The notes beneath the pieces were generated by a model. That model searched no databases and was not told the DNA's origin. It saw nothing but the letters and a program-made list of their open reading frames with translations. Position numbers and translations under genes: made by a program. Shown here piece after piece: positions 55,801-64,000 of a stretch of 64,000 nt of DNA. The DNA comes from Peronospora farinosa (Eukaryota; Oomycota; Peronosporomycetes; Peronosporales; Peronosporaceae): assembly GCA_947646735.1 (NCBI GenBank), contig CANTFK010000153.1, positions 186,001 to 250,000 on the forward strand, given 5' to 3'. Within the stretch, counting starts at the first letter, position 1. Every line of letters begins with the position of its first letter.

Positions 55801-58025
55801 CCGAACTACCTGAGAGATGACGTTGCTGCGAGTGGGTCTTCTGCGCCTACCTCTTTAGTAAAAAAGGGTCTCCTAAAGAGAAAGACGACGAAATAGAAGC
55901 GTGCTGCAATTGCAACACGAGGTAACGTATTCACTCTCCAAGTCAAAAGTTATGATTGTTATCAAAAACTAAATGCACAAGCAAAAAAACAATAAATAAC
56001 GCGCGACGAGCTTAAACCAAATGTATTCAGATATGTCAGCACTAGCCGGTGCCGAATGTCTGTCCCTGAAGGACCTTCAGGATCAGAGATGACCTCTAGT
56101 GAAGGTGTATTACTGAAGTCATAGTTTACACAAGCAAGGGAAATTCCTCTAGAATATTTACACAAAAGACGCTCCAGGAGTTGTATCATTGGAGGAGGCA
56201 TTGTCTTAGCATCAGAGACTTCCCACCAACGTAGTACTCTGTATATCACACCGAATACGCGTTGGTTGTGGCCGAACTACCTGAGAGATGACGTTGCTGC
56301 GAGTGGGTCTTCTGCGCCTACCTCTTTAGTAAAAAGGGTCTCCTAAAGAGAAAGACGACGAAATAGAAGCGTGCTGCAATTGCAACACGAGGTAACGTAT
56401 TCACTCTCCAAGTCAAAAGTTATGATTGTTATCAAAAACTAAATGCACAAGCAAAAAAACAATAAATAACGCGCGACGAGCTTAAACCAAATGTATTCAG
56501 ATATGTCAGCACTAGCCGGTGCCGAATGTCTGTCCCTGAAGGACCTTCAGGATCAGAGATGACCTCTAGTGAAGGTGTATTACTGAAGTCATAGTTTACA
56601 CAAGCAAGGAAAATTCCTCTAGAATATTTACACAAAAGACGCTCCAGGAGTTGTATCATTGGAGGAGGCATTGTCTTAGCATCAGAGACTTCCCACCAAC
56701 GTAGTACTCTGTATATCACACCGAATACGCGTTGGTTGTGGCCGAACTACCTGAGAGATGACGTTGCTGCGAGTGGGTCTTCTGCGCCTACCTCTTTAGT
56801 AAAAAGGGTCTCCTAAAGAGAAAGACGACGAAATAGAAGCGTGCTGCAATTGCAACACGAGGTAACGTATTCACTCTCCAAGTCAAAAGTTATGATTGTT
56901 ATCAAAAACTAAATGCACAAGCAAAAAAACAATAAATAACGCGCGACGAGCTTAAACCAAATGTATTCAGATATGTCAGCACTAGCCGGTGCCGAATGTC
57001 TGTCCCTGAAGGACCTTCAGGATCAGAGATGACCTCTAGTGAAGGTGTATTACTGAAGTCATAGTTTACACAAGCAAGGAAAATTCCTCTAGAATATTTA
57101 CACAAAAGACGCTCCAGGAGTTGTATCATTGGAGGAGGCATTGTCTTAGCATCAGAGACTTCCCACCAACGTAGTACTCTGTATATCACACCGAATACGC
57201 GTTGGTTGTGGCCGAACTACCTGAGAGATGACGTTGCTGCGAGTGGGTCTTCTGCGCCTACCTCTTTAGTAAAAAGGGTCTCCTAAAGAGAAAGACGACG
57301 AAATAGAAGCGTGCTGCAATTGCAACACGAGGTAACGTATTCACTCTCCAAGTCAAAAGTTATGATTGTTATCAAAAACTAAATGCACAAGCAAAAAAAC
57401 AATAAATAACGCGCGACGAGCTTAAACCAAATGTATTCAGATATGTCAGCACTAGCCGGTGCCGAATGTCTGTCCCTGAAGGACCTTCAGGATCAGAGAT
57501 GACCTCTAGTGAAGGTGTATTACTGAAGTCATAGTTTACACAAGCAAGGGAAATTCCTCTAGAATATTTACACAAAAGACGCTCCAGGAGTTGTATCATT
57601 GGAGGAGGCATTGTCTTAGCATCAGAGACTTCCCACCAACGTAGTACTCTGTATATCACACCGAATACGCGTTGGTTGTGGCCGAACTACCTGAGAGATG
57701 ACGTTGCTGCGAGTGGGTCTTCTGCGCCTACCTCTTTAGTAAAAAGGGTCTCCTAAAGAGAAAGACGACGAAATAGAAGCGTGCTGCAATTGCAACACGA
57801 GGTAACGTATTCACTCTCCAAGCCAAAAGTTATGATTGTTATCAAAAACTAAATGCACAAGCAAAAAAACAATAAATAACGCGCGACGAGCTTAAACCAA
57901 ATGTATTCAGATATGTCAGCACTAGCCGGTGCCGAATGTCTGTCCCTGAAGGACCTTCAGGATCAGAGATGACCTCTAGTGAAGGTGTATTACTGAAGTC
58001 ATAGTTTACACACGCAAGGGAAATT
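52849..58025 (-). repeat. 470-bp tandem array, about 11 units
   Basis: Eleven head-to-tail units of 470 or 471 bp; the one-base difference is an A5/A6 run (GTAAAAAGGG or GTAAAAAAGGG). Units are almost identical; rare variants include AAGGAAAATT against AAGGGAAATT near 56,139, 57,549 and 58,019, and only the left-most unit edge is diverged. On the minus strand each unit holds a ~95-codon open frame without an ATG at its start (the first in-frame ATG is 16 codons in), whose second half is the translated 3' flank of FYVE2. The array starts about 135 bp upstream of the secreted protein gene and is cut at 58,026 by an LTR element, so it may continue beyond. Confidence 0.95.
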
Positions 58026-58663
58026 TGTAACGGGGTTACACGACGGTTGTAACGTCTTTCCGAGAGTTTACGCTTAAACTCTCCTTTGTATTGCATATAA
58101 TGCATTATTATACTTCTCGTTAGAGAGGTATTAAGTATGAGCGTTATAATACGGTATTCGGTAATACCGTATCTTACCGATTAGGATTCGATGAATCGAT
58201 AACGCTCCATTAAGTACATCATACACAGATGTTAAGACGATACGTCGTTCAATAGCAAAGTCTGCATATAATAACTACTATTATAGTAATTAATCTAGTG
58301 TAGTGTACTTAAAGTAGGACTATTCATAATATCTTAAAGCATAAATAAAATCAGTTCTCCTTTTAAGTTTAAGACCACAAGTCGTTCTGACTTGTTCTCT
58401 TGTGCACTTCGTGCGTTGGTTCTCTGAACCCTAAGCTTCTAGCTTGTTCTTGCACTCTGTGCGTTGGTTCTCTGAACCTTAAGCTTATTGCTTGCTGACT
58501 AAGAGTCCCTCCTACTTCCTTAGAAGAGGGTGACTTTAACGTCGAATACTTAGTTCCTTAGAACTAAGTGGCTTTTAGCCTTAACTCTATTTAGTTCTCT
58601 CGAACTAAGAGGCTTCCAGCCGAAAGTCTTCCTCTGGCTAAAGAGCTGTGCAGCTCCGCTACA
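58026..58663 (+). mobile_element. 5' LTR of the array-inserted gypsy element
   Basis: Starts TGTAACGGGG and ends CTCCGCTACA (TG...CA, about 638 bp). Two bases on is TGGTAGCACTTG, a plausible primer-binding site. Inside are a ~50-bp duplication (GTGCGTTGGTTCTCTGAACC twice, around 58,411 and 58,459), two small hairpins (CTTAGTTCCTTAGAACTAAG) and an AATAAA signal. The exact 3' end could be up to about 25 bp further. Confidence 0.8.
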
Positions 58664-58723
58664 CTTGGTAGCACTTGTAGTCAATCCTACACCTGAGTCT
58701 TTAAAGACTGACCCTCTGTGAGA

Positions 58724-59764
58724 ATGGAGAATCAAAATCACCTCTCTGAGGCACAACGACTCGCCTTAGATAAACTATCTGCGTTCGTCGGGCCTGATCA
58801 AATCGAGGCCCTTTTGGCCCAAGGCCCCGAGGTTCTAAATGCTCGTCTTGAGGCCTTTATGCGTTATGAGGCAACGCTCCTCGGGCAGGTCCATGACCAG
58901 GCAGCGTCAGCCGCGCCTATACAGTACATTCCGGTACCTGTGACCGATGCAGAGCCAAAGGCTCGTCCACTTGTTTTAAGTGTCAAGACCTTCGAGGGGA
59001 AGGAGGGAGAGAACCTTCTCCTCTGGATCCGAGAAGTTGAAATGGCAATGGATGCCGCCATGCTTGCATCCGATAAGCAACGAGTTGGCTTGGCCATTTC
59101 TAAGCTCGGTGGAAGAGCTAGAGAGTGGGCTCTAACGAGCGGTGTCTCTGTAAATGCTGCATTTCCCACATGGGAGATGCTTAAAAAGCAATTAACTTGT
59201 GTGTTTGCACCGCCTAATCAGGCTTATCGTGTGCGCTCACGCTTCCTAGCTACCCGACAGGGTAAGAAAGAATTGTCGGACTATGTCCAAGAGTTGAGAA
59301 CTCTCATTGCTGCTATGCAGCAGGACCCACTGGCAGAGGAAGTCCGAGTAACCATTTTTATGGAGGGACTTCGCACTGGGGTCGCCAGGACGGAAGTTTT
59401 CCGTGTCCAGCCTTCAACTTTTGAGGAGGCAGTAAGCGTAGCATTTAACGCTAAATTTAATTTTTAATCTGCTCGATATGGTATGCCTTGGTATAAATCA
59501 AATACCTCTAATAGGGCGGAACCCATGGATCTCAGCCATGCTGAAGAAGCTGAGCTTCAAGCTGCTGAGCAGCAAGGTAGCATCCGTAGATGTTACATGT
59601 GCGGAAGCACTAGGCATCTCCGCCCTAGCTGTCCGTTGCGAAAGCAACGTTCAAATCGGCAAAGCCGAAGCCCTGCTCCTAGCCAAAAGGCGAGCACCGC
59701 AGGAAAAATGTCGACTCCCAGTAGGCGCGGGGCGCCCTACTGGGAAAGAACTAAGTTCTGTTGA
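58724..59764 (+). pseudogene. Gag with CCHC zinc knuckle, interrupted by an in-frame stop
   Basis: From the ATG at 58,724 the Gag frame holds [17 protein letters not shown] N-terminal helices and the capsid core [32 protein letters not shown] and [15 protein letters not shown]. It meets TAA at 59,465-59,467. Without changing frame it then continues [10 protein letters not shown] to a zinc knuckle, [14 protein letters not shown] (CX2CX4HX4C), and stops at 59,762-59,764. The continuous frame across the stop shows that TAA is a point mutation or a read-through codon rather than the natural end. Pol is in the +1 frame and overlaps from 59,478. Confidence 0.85.
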
Positions 59765-62700
59765 ATCTTTAGGAGGTAAAGGTAAACAGGGCTTAGCCCC
59801 AGGTGGTTCTGTGGATGCTCCCATAGAACAAAATTACAAGCCAGGCTTGTTGGTTGTGTCGGCAACCGTTAAGGGTTTTGAGAAACCCTGGTCAATTTTA
59901 ATTGACTCAGGGGCGTCAGGGAATTATGTCCGACGTCGCTCCCTTGAGGGGAGTCAGCTGTATGCTGAGGCGCTGGAAGCGCAAGAGGGTGACAGTATAA
60001 CCGTACGTCTCGCGACTGGTGTACGTGTCACCGTTCCTAAAGTTCCGTTGAACTTAGGTGTGAAATTTTTAGATTTCAATAACGTTAAACGCTGTCTTGT
60101 CCTAGATTTGGACTCGAGATATGATCTCACTCTCGGTATGGCCTGGCTGGAACGCCATGAGCCGTGGATCGATTGGAGATCCAAAACTTTAGGCGCAACG
60201 CGCAATGTTCCTAGCGAAGCTTTGGAGAGTCATGAACCCACCTTCGCTAGAAAACAAAAGTGCTATTGGCGCGAGCCATTAACTGATTCAGTTAATGTGC
60301 TGGACATTGGAGTGTCTGAGTTGATAAACTCCGATGTCAACAATAATAGTGTCGAGCAGAGCTCAATGACACTTAGTGGAACGGCACGTACTCCGTTAAG
60401 TGATACTCATAGTGATATTGGCTGTAAATGCGATTCACTGGATGTCGATAATGACATCGGCTCTCGTATAGAGCAAGTTAAGGTCGATGACCTTGTTAGT
60501 GATATTGGCTGGAAATGCGATTCACTGGATGTCGGTAATGACATCGGCTCTCGTATAGAGCGAGTGAAGGTCAATGACCTTGTTAGTGAAGTCACTGGTA
60601 CTAGTGACCCATTGGGTGTCGGTAATGACATCGGCCCTTACATAGGGCAGGTAAACGACAAGGGGTCTGTTGACCTTGGGGACGATAACATCATAAGTAC
60701 TTTGAAGAGTACGGTCTCGTCAAGGAGACGGCAGCGTCGCCAGATGGCGGCTGCGAGACGCAAAGCGTCTGTTTTATCGCATAGTAATGTCAATGACCAG
60801 TTGTACACCCTGGTCAACGGAGTAACAGGTGATGTAGATGGTGAGGTTGACCTTGAGGCCCTCCCATCATTAAATGCTCTTTTAGAGCTAGGCGAAATGT
60901 CTGTGGATGAATTTCATCAGGCCTTGAAGGCAGGTGCTCTGTCCGATATGGTGATCATTCGACCTAACCTCGAGCTGAACTCATCCTCGCTTGTCGATGA
61001 GACAGTCCTTGAAGATACCAAAGCGGCACTAAGTGCACGTAGTGGGGCATCTATTCTAAAGGACCCTTCAGATCCCTACTATCCTTTGGTAAAAGAATTC
61101 CAGGACGTGGTGTGTCACGATCCACCGTCGGTTCTACCACCTGATAGGGGCGTACGTCATGAAATTGACTTGGTTCCCGGAACCAAATACTGTGTAACAC
61201 GGCAGTGGCCTTTACCCAAAGAACAGTGTGACGTCATTGACGAGTTCTTTCGTGCAAAGCACGCGGCGGGCATGGTGCGTGAAAGTAAATCTCCGCACTC
61301 GACACCCACTTTCTGTGTTAAGAAACCGAATGGTAAATGGCGTATTGTTCATGCTTATAATAAGCTCAATGCGGCCACTATACCTGCACAGACACCGATA
61401 CCTAGAAAGGATGTTCTTCAGAACAATATGGTCGGTTGTGCCATGTACAGTGTGCTCGACTTAGTCGATGTTTATTACCAATTGCTCATGCGAGCTAGTG
61501 ATATTCCGCTTACTGCTGTTAGTACTCCGAGCGGTATGCTCTGGGAGTGGTTAGTGATGCCCCAAGGGCTATCTAATGCTCCGGCTACGTTTAACCGTTT
61601 GGTGACGCAATTGTTTCGACCCCATCGAAGTTATGCACAGACGTATTTTGATGGCATTTTTGTCCATAGCCGAGCTGAACATGGGCGGTCAGATATTGAG
61701 AACCATATTGTTCATTTACGAGCAGTGCTCGAGTGCATGCGCACTAATAAATTATATGCTAATGCATCTAAGTGCATCTTCGGGGCCGAAGAAATTCCCT
61801 TTCTAGGGTGCTTCATTGGGAAGCGAGGACTACGAGCGGATCCCGCCAAAGTCAAAGCCATAGTCGATTGGCCTGTTCCACAATCTCAGAAGGACTTGCG
61901 TAAATGGCTTGGCCTTGCCAATTACTTACACAAGTATAGCGAAAATTACGCTGATATGGCTCGGCCGTTATCCAATCTCCTTAAAAAGGATGTGGAATGG
62001 TGTTGGCATGCCGAACACGAAAATGCTTTTCAAGAAGTGAAGGCAAGCCTTCTACATGCTCCTATTTTGGCTTTGCCAGACCCTGACCGACCGTTTAGCG
62101 TCGTCTGTGACGCATCGGATTTTGCCATTGGCAGTGCTCTGTTACAATCAGATGATGAAGGCCGTGAGCGTGTAATCGCTTTTGAATCTCGCCAGCTGAA
62201 AGCTGCAGAAAAGAACTATCCAGTTCATGACAAAGAGCTACTTGCGATGAAGTATGCCCTGGTCAAATTCAGAGTTCATCTGCTGGGCTCAAAGCCTTTT
62301 GTGATCTATACCGATCATGCGTCGTTACGCACTGCGACTCAGTCGCCGCATCTCTCGCAGAGAATGGCCAGATGGCTGTCATTCTTTGCCGAATATAATT
62401 TCGAGGTGAAATATAAGCCGGGCAAGCAAAATGATTTGGCTGATGCGTTGTCACGCAGACCTGATTATGAGCTTGCTCATGTGACGATGTTGTCGTCTTC
62501 TATCACCGATCTCATTCGTACGGCGTATGCTAAAGATGATCACTGTATAGCGTTACTACATGCTCTTGGCAGTGAGGAGTTTAAAGACTCGGACGTTAAA
62601 TTGTCGGCACGATTGCGTGCAAGCCTCCATCGATATTCTATCGATGAGGGGATGTTGTACTATCGTACAGATGTAGCGGATCCTCCGCGTATTGTAGTTC

Positions 62701-63248
62701 CTCATGAAGAGGACATAAAGTATCGTATCCTCTATGAGGTACATGACACCGCCATTGGTGGTCATTTGGGTCGTGAAAAGACCTATGGGGCAGTATGCCA
62801 AACTTATTGGTGGCCCAAATTATATAAATGGGTGAGCACATATGTGCGTACGTGTGAAACGTGTCAGCGGGTGAAACCCTCGCCCCATTCGGCAGCGCCG
62901 CTGGCTAGTTTGCCTATTCCCACTGGGTGCTGGGAGTCCATTAGTATGGACTTTGTATTTGGCCTACCGAGAGATTCGCATGGCAATACAGGTATTGTGG
63001 TCTTTGTTGACCGTTTGAGCAAGATGGCTCACTTAGCGGCTGTGCCAGATTCGATCGATGGTGTGGGTACAGCGGAGCTGTTTATCGATCGGGTGTTTCG
63101 CCAACATGGCTTGCCAGTAGCAATTGTTTCTGATCGTGATCCTCGTTTTACGAGTAAATTTTGGAAGTCCGTCTTCCAGGTGCTGGGCACCCGTTTGGAC
63201 ATGTCCACGCGGATTATCCGCAGGCCGATGGTCAAACCGAACGCGTAA
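59478..63248 (+). pseudogene. Pol polyprotein: protease, RT, RNase H, integrase (damaged)
   Basis: A 1,256-codon frame. Its first ~95 codons overlap Gag out of frame and are probably not native. In order come the aspartic protease ([12 protein letters not shown] near 59,899), a repeated acidic linker with three SDIGxKCDSLDV-type repeats (60,410-60,650), RT from [13 protein letters not shown] (61,157), RNase H ([16 protein letters not shown], then [13 protein letters not shown] and YTDHASLRT) and integrase ([45 protein letters not shown]). The RT box reads YFDG in place of YFDD, and LVDV precedes YYQ where G is usual, so it is unlikely to be active. A one-base loss near 63,212 ends the frame in nonsense. 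Confidence 0.9.
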
Positions 63249-64000
63249 ATCGCGTTGTTGAAGATATCCTACGCAGCGTTTGTGCTGAAACGCCTAAGCG
63301 TTGGAGCTCTATGCTCCCTGTAGTTGAGTTTGCACTCAATAATTCCGTGCACGCCTCCACCGGCTACACTCCGTTCTATGTCAATGGTCTCACACACCCA
63401 CGCGTTCCGTTAACGCTACCACCGAGTGGTTCAGGGCTTCGTGGGGGAGAGGTTGCCGATCGGCTTGCTGATGTCAGCCCTAATACTGTTAGGAAACAGG
63501 TAAATGCGTTTCTCGCAACGCGACTACATGTCTTACGACATGTGCAAGATGCAATGGCTGATAGTCAAGATAAACAAAAGGAATATGCAGATGCGAAAGG
63601 CAGAGGTTGTATTAATGATTATGAGGTCGGAGACCAAGTATTACTTAATGCTAAAAACCTACCTACCAATGTAGTATCCGCTGTCTTTAAGACGAAGTTG
63701 CGTCCGCGCTTTATCGGAACCTTTAAGGTCATTGCCAAGAAAGGCACAGCGTATACGCTTAACTTGCCGCGCAAATTGCGTACACATCCTGTGTTCTATG
63801 TCGCCATGCTAAAACCTTATCGGGATCCGTCCCAAATAGACGCTAAGGCGCTCGCGCCGGGCCCATTGGCATTGTCGCGGGACGGAGCATCTGCACCAAC
63901 AAGTCAAGTTGACCCTGCATTCGGGTCCGACTCTCTTCCAGGGACTCAAGCCGGGAGTTCATCGTCTGCCTCTCCTCACGAAGGGTCCGCACCTCCTGAA
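63212..64000 (+). pseudogene. Integrase C-terminal part in the shifted frame, window edge
   Basis: Past the frameshift the original reading resumes in the next frame with [16 protein letters not shown] (the catalytic Glu region), then HASTGYTPFYVNGLTHP, EVADRLADVSPNTVRKQV, KTKLRPRFIGTFKVIAKKG and LPRKLRTHPVFYVAMLKPYR. It is open to the window end. Compared with the deleted copy at 35,145-35,720 it is nearly the same protein, showing that one family supplied both. The chromodomain, if any, lies beyond 64,000. Confidence 0.85.

Larger units (their letters stand above)
58026..64000 (+). mobile_element. Ty3/gypsy retrotransposon inserted in the tandem array (3' end outside window)
   Basis: 5' LTR, Gag, protease, RT, RNase H, integrase and the integrase tail run in order on the plus strand and off the window end. 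It interrupts a 470-bp unit exactly between AAATT and CCTCT, predicting a 5-bp target duplication AAATT. Coding capacity is nearly full length, so it is young. Three defects are visible: an in-frame stop in Gag (59,465), a changed RT active site (61,648), and a one-base loss in integrase (near 63,212). Confidence 0.92.

Noticed and set aside
52849..58025. Tandem 470-bp units as a CRISPR array or as a family of eleven small genes
   Set aside because: The units are long with no spacers, and the sequence is eukaryotic. The ~95-codon frame has no ATG at its start and its second half is only a translated UTR copy.

Overview
This window is eukaryotic and almost certainly comes from a plant-associated oomycete of the Phytophthora/downy mildew group (Peronosporales). 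That is an inference from three things. The genes are compact and mostly intronless, with a few short GT-AG introns. The housekeeping set includes oomycete-style START-FYVE proteins. The Ty3/gypsy elements are Phytophthora-like, one of them with a second RNase H. A small secreted protein with an EER motif but no RxLR fits a plant-pathogenic oomycete.

Layout. (1) 1.9-18.4 kb is a gene-rich block: an MFS transporter, the alpha subunit of mitochondrial processing peptidase divergent from a Pus1/TruA tRNA pseudouridine synthase, a short heat-shock-factor protein, eIF5B, a six-exon ALY/REF mRNA-export adaptor, a V-ATPase assembly protein of the Ac45/BIG1 type, and the diphthamide J-protein DPH4. 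Spacers hold a 24-bp minisatellite and a perfect 23-bp hairpin. (2) 18.5-34 kb is a nest of decayed LTR retrotransposons unusually rich in GATC. It contains a decayed gypsy element with a second RNase H and chromodomain, a solo LTR with intact target-site duplication, and two or three minus-strand LTR-plus-coiled-coil units whose LTRs carry 14-bp GATCGA arrays. (3) 34-37.6 kb is a second, internally deleted gypsy element ending in its 3' LTR. (4) 37.7-39.5 kb is an unexplained dispersed array of a short palindrome, CCGTCGTTCCGACGG. (5) 40.5-51.3 kb is a second gene block: a PH-domain coiled-coil protein and two divergent START-FYVE paralogs separated by 3 kb that contains a perfect 27-bp hairpin. 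(6) 51.2-58 kb is the most unusual region. The 3' flank of the second FYVE gene is present as a 348-bp inverted copy, and the inverted copy lies directly 3' of a small secreted effector candidate. About eleven near-identical 470-bp tandem units follow upstream of that candidate, each carrying a diverged copy of the same flank. (7) 58,026 to the end is a recent but disabled gypsy element inserted into the tandem array and running off the window.

The housekeeping genes serve translation (eIF5B, Pus1, DPH4), mRNA export (ALY), mitochondrial import (MPP), V-ATPase assembly, and membrane or phosphoinositide signalling (FYVE, PH), with no operon-like logic. Several start codons were moved from the longest open frame to the first ATG, and introns were inferred by eye from GT-AG sites, frame continuity and family resemblance. 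No database search was possible.
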